NCBI RefSeq assembly: GCF_023554555.1
Contig: NZ_JAMJWC010000001.1
Location: 1,798,001 to 1,862,000, forward strand
Source of the DNA: Sphingobacterium sp. lm-10
Lineage (GTDB): Bacteria > Bacteroidota > Bacteroidia > Sphingobacteriales > Sphingobacteriaceae
Length of the DNA stretch: 64,000 nucleotides
Reading direction: 5' to 3'
This document shows, piece after piece, positions 1 to 7,449 of this stretch (positions are counted from its first letter, which is position 1; the number at the start of each line of letters is the position of its first letter). A program made the translations under genes and the position numbers. The notes beneath the pieces were generated by a model. The model worked only from the letters and a program-made list of their open reading frames with translations. It was not told the DNA's origin and ran no database searches.

Positions 1-345
1 GACACAGGTGTAGCGGATACTCAAAAATATTTTGACCGTATGCACGACAAAGTATTTAGTATGAACAACATCCTTATAGCCGCCTATTTCGCTTTGATAG
101 CAATTCGAAATGATATACCTAATTGGATCCTTATCATCCCTGTTGCTAACTCTATAATGCTCTTAAATATTGATTACAGAATGCTCAAGCGCTCCAGGCT
201 TCAATCGAGAATAACAACCGTTCCAAGAACCGAGATAGACAGATATGGAAGGATGCAAATAAATACCAATTGGTATTCATTACTAAGTATATATTCGACA
301 ATTGCAGTAGTGCTTCTTTTTGGGTATTTTCTATTTCAAAGATGA
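1..345 (+). CDS. Small membrane protein, 5' end outside window
   Basis: The reading frame is open from base 1, so the true start lies to the left; an internal ATG at 40 would give 101 residues. I see two hydrophobic segments, roughly residues 10-45 of the ATG-40 form (possibly a hairpin of two helices) and one near the C-terminus ending in FGYFLFQR. Between them is a basic stretch with RSRLQSR and RYGRMQINTNW. No family is recognised. It precedes another plus-strand membrane/coiled-coil gene by about 145 bases and both oppose the leftward phage genes, a pattern common for lysogenic-conversion or defence genes. That role is inference only. Confidence 0.6.
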   Translation, partial: DTGVADTQKYFDRMHDKVFSMNNILIAAYFALIAIRNDIPNWILIIPVANSIMLLNIDYRMLKRSRLQSRITTVPRTEIDRYGRMQINTNWYSLLSIYSTIAVVLLFGYFLFQR

Positions 346-489
346 TTACCCTTAAGGCTTTAAAATAAATTCAAAATATTTATGTGTATTGAGGTGGAAT
401 GCATTTTGGATAATTAGTTCTTTATTATCATAGTCAACTCAAAAAAATTGTTACAACCTCATATTCTCAAAAAACTAAGAACTTAAAAC

Positions 490-1509
490 ATGAAATCCTC
501 CAAAATATCCGATATCACGAAAGGTAATGTTATTATTCCTATCAAGGACAGAGTCAATAATCCAATTGTAGCGTCTTTTATGGTTTCGTTCACTCTGATA
601 AATTGGAAACCTCTATCCATATTTATACTATCTATCAGTACCATAGAAGATAGAATCAACTATATAAGTTCGAATTATTATAGCGATACACAAGGTCACT
701 GGTACTCTGTAATCATGTTCGTGGTAGCCCCTTTGATTTCAGCAATAGTATATACAATTGGTATTCCTCGGGTGCAAAGTTTCTTTGACAATATAAATGC
801 AAAGCCTAAAAAGGATGGTATCACTAGAGAAGGAGAACTAGTCCTAGCAGAGTATGAAAACCAGAAAGCCTATGCGAGAAAACAAAGTGAGATAGAGAAT
901 ACCAAAGCTAATTACAGAGAAGTGCAAGACCTAAATCAGCAACTAGAGCTTCTTAACAACCAGTTGGATGACAGAAATAAAACGATAAGTAATTACGCTT
1001 TAGACATCAAGAGTGCCAAAAATAAAATTGACACTTTAACATTTCAAAAGGAGTTGGATCAAAGCAAATTAAATCTCATAACAAATAGTCATCTGGAGCT
1101 TCTTGACCAGCTAGAGAATTTCATTGTTAATCTTCAGTCTAAAGGAAAAAAGAATGGTAATAATATCTATTCAGATATAATTGGCGAACTTTTAGCTATT
1201 GATCGTTTACCTATAGATACGAGGCGTTGGTTTACAGAAAATTTTGAACGTTTAGAAAATGAAAAAACAAACTATTCTTATGATTATATGACTGTGTATG
1301 TCAAAGAAGGTTACGATAACAAAAAAATAATAGTTTTAATTGAAGATAGCCTTCGCAAACTAGGTATCAGTGTACTTTCATATCAAGAATTCCCGAATCA
1401 TTTTGATCGATTTGCTATAACAGTCAACACCCCCTCCAATTCCCATCCTAACGATGTAGGAAGCATTGTATCATCCATCGAGGGCGTAAGCACTGTTATC
1501 TTTGGATAA
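490..1509 (+). CDS. Membrane-anchored coiled-coil protein of unknown function
   Basis: 339 residues. The N-terminus carries DRVNNPIVASFMVSF followed by NWKPL and a hydrophobic run, and a second hydrophobic segment lies near residues 75-95 (VIMFVVAPLISAIVYTI). Residues about 110-200 are a charged, heptad-like coiled coil (NQQLELLNNQLDDRNK). A compact C-terminal domain follows and contains IIVLIEDSLRKLGISV. Two-helix anchors of this NP-I-x-SF type are common in mobile-element proteins, but I cannot name the family. The gene is A+T-rich compared with the host genes further right. It converges on the leftward phage region. A role in superinfection exclusion or defence is plausible but unproven. 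Confidence 0.7.
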   Translation: MKSSKISDITKGNVIIPIKDRVNNPIVASFMVSFTLINWKPLSIFILSISTIEDRINYISSNYYSDTQGHWYSVIMFVVAPLISAIVYTIGIPRVQSFFDNINAKPKKDGITREGELVLAEYENQKAYARKQSEIENTKANYREVQDLNQQLELLNNQLDDRNKTISNYALDIKSAKNKIDTLTFQKELDQSKLNLITNSHLELLDQLENFIVNLQSKGKKNGNNIYSDIIGELLAIDRLPIDTRRWFTENFERLENEKTNYSYDYMTVYVKEGYDNKKIIVLIEDSLRKLGISVLSYQEFPNHFDRFAITVNTPSNSHPNDVGSIVSSIEGVSTVIFG

Positions 1510-1644
1510 AATTTCCGAGTAGATCCTCCCTTCAAACAGATATTACGATTTAATGTCTAAATTGAATATTTGTAAATAACCTTAAGTGCATTCAGAGCAT
1601 CTTGGAATATATAAGAAAATTAAGTTTACAATTGATTTAAACAA

Positions 1645-1711
1645 TTAAAATAAGCCGTGAGAAACGGGGAGAATCGCACGGCTAAACTAACCAATTAACC
1701 TAAATTATGAA
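1645..1711 (-). ncRNA. Prophage copy of the TAGGTTAAT/UCCCC hairpin family
   Basis: On the minus strand this reads TTCATAATTTAGG, then TTAATTGGTTAG, then a perfect 7-bp stem AGCCGTG (1683-1677) with CACGGCT (1659-1653) around a 17-base loop that contains CTCCCC, followed by TATTTT. The linear motif and the loop match the copies near 52100-61040, with a different but paired stem. The T-tract is weaker than in those copies and no TAnnTTTG box lies at the usual distance. Instead the element sits at the end of the structured stretch read leftward from the promoter at 2048-2078, so it may be that transcript's 3' end. Confidence 0.5.
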
Positions 1712-2041
1712 CTAGCGGAATCGAACCGCTAAAACAAGGGACACATAAAAAGCCAACCAGACTTTTTTAGTTTAACCGCGTGGAGCGCAACGGTTTCGAA
1801 CCGACACCACCTGCCCGATGCAGAAACGCCCCAGATAACCGTCTTTCCGATCTGCCAGTCTTTGTGGATAATAGGATTATGCTAATCTACACGTCACACC
1901 CTTCTCATGATATGCGGACTATTTAACTTTCCAACAACAGTATAACCATATATCACTATTAACCACCGAACTCTGAACCCGACAAGGTTCAACGCCTTTT
2001 CCGTAACGAAACCTGTTGCTGCATGTCACTGCGATCACTCG
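1690..2041 (-). ncRNA. Structured non-coding stretch with tRNA T-arm-like hairpins
   Basis: This 350-base stretch has no convincing ORF and lies downstream of a leftward promoter. On the minus strand two T-arm consensus matches occur 75 bases apart: GGTTCGAAACC (about 1791-1803) and GGTTCGATTCC inside a perfect 5-bp stem AGCGG/CCGCT (1714-1730). Other hairpins include GATTA/TAATC (1875-1887), CAGAT/ATCTG (about 1832-1854) and TGAACC/GGTTCA (about 1976-1991). I could not fold a complete cloverleaf: no 7-bp acceptor stem pairs for either T-arm. It may be decayed tandem tRNA genes or another phage structured RNA. Confidence 0.35.
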
Positions 2042-2047
2042 CACATC

Positions 2048-2078
2048 CAAACATAAAAACACGTCACGACATGTCATA
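2048..2078 (-). promoter_or_regulatory. Leftward phage promoter with GACATGTC sites
   Basis: On the minus strand TATG (2078-2075), a 19-base spacer and TATGTTTG (2055-2048) match TTFG-type Bacteroidota promoters (TTTG-N19-TAnnTTTG) with one mismatch in the upstream box. The spacer begins with ACATGTC, so a GACATGTC palindrome overlaps the -33 box, and a degenerate second copy (GACGTGTT) follows 10 bases later. The same arrangement is found at 6988-7018. Start of transcription would be near 2041, reading into the structured non-coding stretch. Confidence 0.6.
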
Positions 2079-2084
2079 ATTATT

Positions 2085-3584
2085 TTAAATATTTTTATCA
2101 TCTGCACTATCGGCAGGTTGCTCCCCTTTCATCCGCTCCATTTCATCCTGCACGTTTGTCACTAGGCCACTGATACCCATTGCCGTCTCCACGCTGATCA
2201 ACCCACCATCTTTCGCTTTAATCGCCAAGCCAACATCAGCATCCAAATCCTCCAATTGGAAGTGTGGTGCTTCGAAGGTAACGCTAAGGGTTTGCATTGC
2301 GCCAGACACCGATGTATCCATACTTGCAAGCAATGCTTTCTCCAGGTTGATACCTCGCTGGATCAACTCACCGTAGCCGCCTTCAATCTCACGTCGACTA
2401 GCCAAATGCGCATCGATAAACACGCGATCAAAAGCGACTCCAGATAGATTACCCAAGGCTTTCATTTCTTCAAAGCTGATGTTAGGTGTTTGGGTTAGCG
2501 AGTAGATGAAGTTCACCAAAGTATCGATTTCCAGCTTAACCGCATCGACTGACTGATCCCAGGTAACGTATTTCGCATCTGCATGCTCACCAGTAAGCAA
2601 AACAGCCTTGCCACTCTCGCCTTTCTCCTGAGCTTGCGCACCGCTTGCACCTTTGAATACAAGCGTTGGTGATGCGTGATAATCATTGGTGTCTGCAAAG
2701 TTGCTAATCACCGTTTCCAGGCGTTCGATAAGTGGTTGAACATTTGCCCAGATCGGACGATCCTTACTGTAGTAGATCACAGGAATCTTTCCATATGGAA
2801 GATCGACCGTATCAATTAATGTCCATCCCTCCCCTGCTCCGGATCCACCAACAGCCGCAGCACCTTGCTGGAAGCGGTAAAGCTTATCTATGGTGTACAC
2901 GTCCAAGCATTTGATCTTCTTATCGGCTCCGCCACCACTAGCACCGCCGCCATCTTCCTGCTGCGCATCGATCTCATAACCCCTACCGAAATACACCATG
3001 TCACCATGGTTGTCAAACACCGGAAGCAACGTATCGCCCTTGCTTGGCGCAAGGATCTGCATTTTAAAATTCTTCTTAACCGCACTATATTCGCCCCAAT
3101 GGGTAGCATCGTTTGTATCGGTAGAGTACCACAACTTAGCAGCTTGCAACTCACGGTTCATAAGGTTTGCAATTTCAGATTCTTTGAAAGCGACCTTATT
3201 GTTTTCGCGCAAACGCTGAAGTAAAGCAAACGCCCGTTCCTCACCTGTGTCGGCCGGTTCTGCAAATAGCTTCACCTTACCTAAGTTCATGAATGCCACA
3301 CGCCTGGTGACAATGATGTCCTGAAGGGATAATGAAAGCCTTGCAGGATCGATGTAAGTAGTTTGCGTTGTAGGCGTCTGACCATCGGCCATCATCACCG
3401 GCTTGCCATCCGCCCCCATCACCTTCTTGACGATCGCCTTCTTCTTCCTCTTCTGCTCATCGTGAATAGCATGATCATCGGGATTGATCTCCGGCTTTAC
3501 CTCATATGTTGGCGCAGCTCTTTTCCCCATTTCTTCAATGAGTTTGGGTTGAACCACTGCCTGTGCTTGCTTAGTCTCTTTCAT
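2085..3584 (-). CDS. Phage portal protein (SPP1 gp6-like)
   Basis: 499 residues. It is expected to form the dodecameric ring at the capsid vertex through which DNA is packed and to which terminase docks. Its place directly after the large terminase supports this. Sequence features fitting SPP1-type portals are the N-terminal core with RLSLSLQDIIVTRRVAFMN, a central region ending in the long helix segment PLIERLETVISNFADTND, and the C-terminal VNFIYSLTQTPNISFEEM with a following EGGYGELIQRG segment. A Gly/Ala-rich loop (GGGASGGGADKK, then GAAAVGGSGAGEG) interrupts the wing region. The length is normal and the frame intact. Oddly no scaffold or capsid gene follows; non-coding DNA does. Confidence 0.85.
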   Translation of the reverse strand: MKETKQAQAVVQPKLIEEMGKRAAPTYEVKPEINPDDHAIHDEQKRKKKAIVKKVMGADGKPVMMADGQTPTTQTTYIDPARLSLSLQDIIVTRRVAFMNLGKVKLFAEPADTGEERAFALLQRLRENNKVAFKESEIANLMNRELQAAKLWYSTDTNDATHWGEYSAVKKNFKMQILAPSKGDTLLPVFDNHGDMVYFGRGYEIDAQQEDGGGASGGGADKKIKCLDVYTIDKLYRFQQGAAAVGGSGAGEGWTLIDTVDLPYGKIPVIYYSKDRPIWANVQPLIERLETVISNFADTNDYHASPTLVFKGASGAQAQEKGESGKAVLLTGEHADAKYVTWDQSVDAVKLEIDTLVNFIYSLTQTPNISFEEMKALGNLSGVAFDRVFIDAHLASRREIEGGYGELIQRGINLEKALLASMDTSVSGAMQTLSVTFEAPHFQLEDLDADVGLAIKAKDGGLISVETAMGISGLVTNVQDEMERMKGEQPADSADDKNI

Positions 3585-3612
3585 AATTTCCTGCTTGCTA
3601 TGGCGTGTCTAG

Positions 3613-5118
3613 CTAACCAAACATGCCTATGATCGAATCGTCGATGTTGCTTTCATTGTTGATGCCAAAGTTCTCTGCGATCCCTGTCAAACAATCCTGA
3701 GCATCATCATGCGGATTATTCCCTTTCTTGGTGTAGGTGGTAATGTGCTTACGAAACTGCGGCCACATCTTCTCCCATCCCGCTGGCATATGGATGAGCA
3801 TATTGACCTTTGCAGAATTGGTGAAGATCCTCGCCTGCTTATTATCTCCCTGATGGAACCAACTCACTTTGCAATCAAATGCTTTGAGAGTTACGAGGTG
3901 TGCTTCCACATTCCGAGCGAATCCGCGACCACCGTTATTTGATTCGATCTTTGCATCGGTCACTCGGTATGTTGCTAACTGTCGCGCAGTATCTGGCTCA
4001 GTGATCTCCATCGGATCTTGCGTATAAAGAACGTCTTGTATATAGCAGCCAAGATCAGTTTCAGTGTATGCAATGCTGCATAAATAATCCTTACCAGTGT
4101 CGGCGGTATCGACATAAGCTTTTCGGTAGATTTTACCTGATGGTGGTATGTTCAAGTATTCTTTGAATGGCCGGTACATCAATCCTTCTTTGGGTTGCGG
4201 ATTCTGCATGTACTGGCGTCCGAAGTTGATCGGGTTGATATCGTTCATTTTAAGCAGCTCGTTAAGCGTATGCTTGAACTCCCAAAGTGCTTTGCCTTCC
4301 TGAAGTGACTGCCCATCCTCTACAATTATGCACGGCAAACTAAGTACCTCCCATTCACCAGGATAATTCGCAAGTACATGGCCGCATAGATCATTCTCAT
4401 GCAAACGCTGCATAATGATAATGATCGGAGTGTTCCTAGAGTTTACACGGTTGATTATCGTACTATCAAATCGATTGTTCACGCGCTCACGCTTTATCTC
4501 GCTATCCGCATCATCCGGCTTGATCGGATCATCAATGATTAGTGCACCGCCAAAGAGTTCACCGCCCAGAGCAAGCATTTCATCCAACTCTAGCTCGTCA
4601 TCTTGCAACTGCGCATCATTAGGCTCTGTATCAACTTGACCAGCACCAAAACCTGTCACCTGTCCACCAGCTGCGCGAGCATAAACACCACCGCCCTGTG
4701 TCGTATACCACTTATTTTTTGCGCCAGATCCTTGCTTGAGTTCTACATCCGGAAATAGCTGCTGATATGCTTCACTAGTCACCAGATCCTTAACTGCTTC
4801 CGAGTTATCCAAGGCAAGGTCATCTGAATAGCTTAGGTGAATAAATTTTGATGCTGGATTGATAGCTAGGCCAGCCGATATGAAGTTTTTAACCGCCAAC
4901 TCCGTCTTACCGTATCGAGGGGCAATGTTGATGATCAAACGTGTGATTCGGCCCATCAGAACATCGTCTAAAGCTTTTGCAATCTTCACATGATGATCAC
5001 CAACCACAAAACCACGCGAATACTGCTTTTGAAAGAAGTACTGCGTGTAGTTCATTATGGATGACTTGCACCATAGTGCGACGATATCGCGACGTGTAAA
5101 GGATGCGTTTGTTATCAT
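3613..5118 (-). CDS. terL: Terminase large subunit (packaging ATPase/nuclease)
   Basis: 501 residues. It powers DNA translocation into the prohead and cuts the concatemer. The ATPase part has a Walker A-like APRYGKTEL (residues 66-73) and Walker B ALIIDDP (192-198). The RNase H-like nuclease begins at VDTADTGKD (335-343) and ends with an acidic NPHDDAQDCLTG near 475. Between the conserved GFGAG and GALIIDDP there is an acidic insertion of about 30 residues (DDELELDEMLALGGEL) that I would not expect. The start ATG overlaps the stop of the preceding gene (TAATG), so the two are translationally coupled. A start at Met-22 is a less likely alternative. Confidence 0.9.
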   Translation of the reverse strand: MITNASFTRRDIVALWCKSSIMNYTQYFFQKQYSRGFVVGDHHVKIAKALDDVLMGRITRLIINIAPRYGKTELAVKNFISAGLAINPASKFIHLSYSDDLALDNSEAVKDLVTSEAYQQLFPDVELKQGSGAKNKWYTTQGGGVYARAAGGQVTGFGAGQVDTEPNDAQLQDDELELDEMLALGGELFGGALIIDDPIKPDDADSEIKRERVNNRFDSTIINRVNSRNTPIIIIMQRLHENDLCGHVLANYPGEWEVLSLPCIIVEDGQSLQEGKALWEFKHTLNELLKMNDINPINFGRQYMQNPQPKEGLMYRPFKEYLNIPPSGKIYRKAYVDTADTGKDYLCSIAYTETDLGCYIQDVLYTQDPMEITEPDTARQLATYRVTDAKIESNNGGRGFARNVEAHLVTLKAFDCKVSWFHQGDNKQARIFTNSAKVNMLIHMPAGWEKMWPQFRKHITTYTKKGNNPHDDAQDCLTGIAENFGINNESNIDDSIIGMFG

Positions 5119-5378
5119 TATTCACCCTTCAACCAAATTGTGTAACCTTTGATATCCTCGAATGCAAAGCCCGTTTTCAATAAATCGTTAATGTTGGACA
5201 TGGTTCTTACATCTAACTTTTTAAAATGATCACAGTCTATATCCGAAGGACGTGATAAGGTGAATTTTAGAAATGAAGCAAACAAATCCTCTTTAATCTG
5301 CAATTCTCTTATTTCACTTTTGGACAATTTAAAGTTTCCAGTTAAGGTGCTAACGACGTTATTTAATTTTTCGCTCAT
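5118..5378 (-). CDS. Small phage protein between terminase subunits
   Basis: 86 residues, mostly helical in composition, with no signal peptide, membrane segment or cysteine cluster. It lies 12 bases after the small terminase gene and its stop overlaps the large terminase start, so it is part of the packaging operon. The position suggests an accessory role in packaging, but the sequence itself does not show a function. No family is recognised. Confidence 0.7.
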   Translation of the reverse strand: MSEKLNNVVSTLTGNFKLSKSEIRELQIKEDLFASFLKFTLSRPSDIDCDHFKKLDVRTMSNINDLLKTGFAFEDIKGYTIWLKGE

Positions 5379-5390
5379 ATAGATAGTTTT

Positions 5391-6170
5391 TTAGACGTTG
5401 TTTTCCATGTTGTATTGCCCACTCGCAAGCTGCTGTAACAATCGTTGCGCGTCCTCAGGAGACACTTTCTCGTTTAATGATTGATCCTTGGTTGTGATAT
5501 CCAACTTGTCCTTATACATCCCACGAACGCGCATTAGACGATCCATCGCCGCATCCGCTGAGTAAAGCTCAACCTCTAAACCGTTCTTTCCATATTTGAA
5601 AGATTTGATAATACCTCGCTCTTTGTCGGCTATCAACTTTTGCATATCAACTTCTACTTGAGGCACTAGTTCCGGTTCACCGCTTACTAAACGAGTAGCA
5701 AAGGGATTTCTTCGCAGCTCAATCTGATAAGCAAGGATTTGATCACGCTTAGGCTCAAGCATCGCCTGAAACTCATCATAAGCTTCTTCGGTATACCCCT
5801 TTTCTGCGCAGAACTCCTCTTTAAGCATGAGCTCGTATTCAAGCTCAGCAATGATCTCATTGAGACCTTTACGTACTCTAGGAGTATGCTCAACCATCCT
5901 CGTAGTCATGTAGTCCGCTAAGTTACCACGGGCAATGTCCGCAGTCTTCTTGGTAAGCTCCTCAGCTGATAAAGACAATTCGTCCAATCTAGCGGTAATT
6001 GATTGCGAAATATTAGGTTTTCTTAAGTTTTCGTGACCAACAACAGCAGCCGTCTTGGCACTGTATCCAGCACGTATTGCTGCCTGTGTAGCATTAAAAT
6101 CTTTGCAGTACTCCTCCACGAAACGACGCTGATTGACTGTCAACTTCACCTCGGTTTGTTCATTACCCAT
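5391..6170 (-). CDS. terS: Terminase small subunit (Terminase_2 type)
   Basis: 259 residues. The N-terminus LTVNQRRFVEEYCKDF, then NATQAAIRAGYSAKTAA, is the hallmark of Terminase_2 small subunits and forms the DNA-binding helix-turn-helix that selects phage DNA. It is followed by the usual ITARLDELSLSAEELTKK helix. A coiled-coil oligomerisation stretch (about 85-150) follows, then a region that may contact the large subunit. It is somewhat longer than the common 150-200 residue form. The start overlaps the end of the preceding HTH gene by 8 bases. The packaging recognition site could lie in the repeat-rich stretch at 7041-7358. Confidence 0.85.
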   Translation of the reverse strand: MGNEQTEVKLTVNQRRFVEEYCKDFNATQAAIRAGYSAKTAAVVGHENLRKPNISQSITARLDELSLSAEELTKKTADIARGNLADYMTTRMVEHTPRVRKGLNEIIAELEYELMLKEEFCAEKGYTEEAYDEFQAMLEPKRDQILAYQIELRRNPFATRLVSGEPELVPQVEVDMQKLIADKERGIIKSFKYGKNGLEVELYSADAAMDRLMRVRGMYKDKLDITTKDQSLNEKVSPEDAQRLLQQLASGQYNMENNV

Positions 6171-6552
6171 TCCTCACCTCCTTTACAATTTGATCTACTG
6201 CTTCACGTGCCCAGCTAACATGAGTGTAATAATGACGCGCTCTCTCTACCTTCTTACTGATCACCTGCTTTGAAACTCCAATCTGTTTACCAAGTATTGT
6301 TGCTACTCCACTATTGCGACGTATACCACAATCTGTGTAGATGGTCTCAGGAGACACAAGAAGTAGAGCTGCTGCTATCGATATTATTTGCACCTGCCAA
6401 TGCTCGTGTGCATGTGGAATGGTGTGATGGTGGACTTGCTGTATCACCTCAGGAGTACAGGGGATAGATTTGAAACGTGAGTAGACTTCTTTTGCTATAT
6501 CTGGGTGATATTGCTGAAGGTATTGCTGGATATTTATTGTCGTTGGAATCAT
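6163..6552 (-). CDS. Phage HTH-like protein upstream of terminase
   Basis: 129 residues. The C-terminal half holds a probable helix-turn-helix (TILGKQIGVSKQVISKKVERAR) and resembles DnaA C-terminal or sigma-like DNA-binding helices; the central HHHTIPHAHEHWQ stretch is histidine-rich. The ATG overlaps the VRR-NUC stop (ATGA) and the 3' end overlaps terS, so all three are coupled. It may be a transcriptional or packaging regulator, but no family assignment is certain. Confidence 0.65.
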   Translation of the reverse strand: MIPTTINIQQYLQQYHPDIAKEVYSRFKSIPCTPEVIQQVHHHTIPHAHEHWQVQIISIAAALLLVSPETIYTDCGIRRNSGVATILGKQIGVSKQVISKKVERARHYYTHVSWAREAVDQIVKEVRNG

Positions 6553-6914
6553 GCCGCTACCTCCTTTACAGCCGATACGGGTTGCCCGATAATAGAAGTG
6601 ATGACCGACTGAAATTCCTCTACGCTACGAATGATGTAGACAGGAGTACCATCTTGCTGCCATACTTGGTGGACTTTCGCTTGGGCTGGTGATACTGTAC
6701 CGGTGTTGGTTTTAAATTCAAATCCGTATGCTGATCCTTTGTGGATTAGGATACAGTCTGGTATACCAGCTACAACGCCTGAGGCTTTTAGTTGCATCCC
6801 CTCTACTGCATTTCGACTTCCGCCGTTAGGGACATGGAAGAATTTACGTCTTGTTTGTGGGTAGGTATTCCACAACCAGGTATTTGCGGCGGTTTGCAAT
6901 TGTATCTCTGTCAT
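6549..6914 (-). CDS. VRR-NUC domain nuclease
   Basis: 121 residues, essentially one VRR-NUC (PD-(D/E)XK superfamily) domain. The visible core is GGSRNAVEGMQLKASGVVAGIPDCIL, where the GIPD aspartate is the first acidic metal ligand, followed by GFEFKTNTGTVSPAQ, where E-x-K supplies the remaining catalytic residues. Phage VRR-NUC proteins are thought to act as Holliday-junction or structure-specific nucleases before packaging. It is the first gene of the overlapping packaging operon and has a consensus promoter 75-105 bases upstream. Confidence 0.85.
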   Translation of the reverse strand: MTEIQLQTAANTWLWNTYPQTRRKFFHVPNGGSRNAVEGMQLKASGVVAGIPDCILIHKGSAYGFEFKTNTGTVSPAQAKVHQVWQQDGTPVYIIRSVEEFQSVITSIIGQPVSAVKEVAA

Positions 6915-6987
6915 AACTAATTGTACCGTGGATTAAAAGATGCAGAATGACCCTAAAGTCACCCTGCATGAACACATATACACAGCA

Positions 6988-7018
6988 CAAATATAAAGAC
7001 ATATCGTGACATGTCAAA
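6988..7018 (-). promoter_or_regulatory. Packaging-operon promoter with GACATGTC operator
   Basis: On the minus strand TTTG (7018-7015), exactly 19 bases, then TATATTTG (6995-6988), a perfect Bacteroidota promoter. The palindrome TGACATGTCA (7007-7016) overlaps the -33 box, and the adjacent plus-strand text GACATATCGTGACATGTC shows two related 8-bp palindromes at 10-base spacing. The first downstream gene is the VRR-NUC nuclease. The sister site is at 2048-2078. Confidence 0.75.
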
Positions 7019-7401
7019 ATAAATATTATAATCTAGATAGGTTACAGAAAGAATTCGGAGGTTACAGGAAGTTACAACTTTAGATTGCTAATAATCAACC
7101 AATTAAAAATAAGTTACAGAAAAACACCTATTTTCACAAACCTCTATAAAAACATAAATGTGAATACGTTTACCCTCGCTAAATATGGGTGTTCTATGAA
7201 CACTACATTGTTGCATTTATATTTTTAGCCGCTTTATATCAAAAATGCTGTAACTCCTGTAACCTTCTATAAAAACAGGCATTAAATATACCTCAGAAGC
7301 TTTTTTGGTTACCATCTGAGTTGTAACCTTCTTGTAACCAATAGGCGTAACCTGTAACCTTTCTAGTAATTTGCAAATATTATCGTCATTTATCAGGCAA
7401 A
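7019..7401. repeat. TGTAAC/GTTACA repeat cluster in non-coding DNA
   Basis: This 380-base A+T-rich stretch has no gene. Four GTTACA copies lie on the left (7041, 7061, 7071, 7113) and five TGTAAC copies on the right (7249, 7258, 7322, 7333, 7353), with near-copies at 7307 and 7346. The left group is the reverse complement of the right group and many steps are close to 10 or 20 bases. It lies just upstream of the packaging promoter, next to the small terminase operon. A pac/cos recognition region, a replication origin or a large operator are all possible. Confidence 0.55.
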
Positions 7402-7424
7402 TAAAAAGCCCCTATAAAGGGGCT
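7402..7424 (-). terminator. Terminator of the cargo gene block
   Basis: On the minus strand AGCCCC (7424-7419), a 6-base loop and GGGGCT (7412-7407) are followed by TTTTTAT. It lies 26 bases after the last secreted-protein gene and separates that block from the repeat cluster. Confidence 0.8.
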
Positions 7425-7449
7425 GATGTGAAATGTGTAAGAGCAATTT

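Noticed and set aside
1690-1870. Two tRNA genes on the minus strand
   Set aside because: T-arm consensus matches are present but no acceptor stem, and the anticodon arm does not form. Reported only as structured non-coding DNA.
1919-2107. 62-residue ORF on the minus strand after the portal
   Set aside because: Composition is unlike a protein, it overlaps the leftward promoter and the non-coding stretch and lacks a ribosome site.
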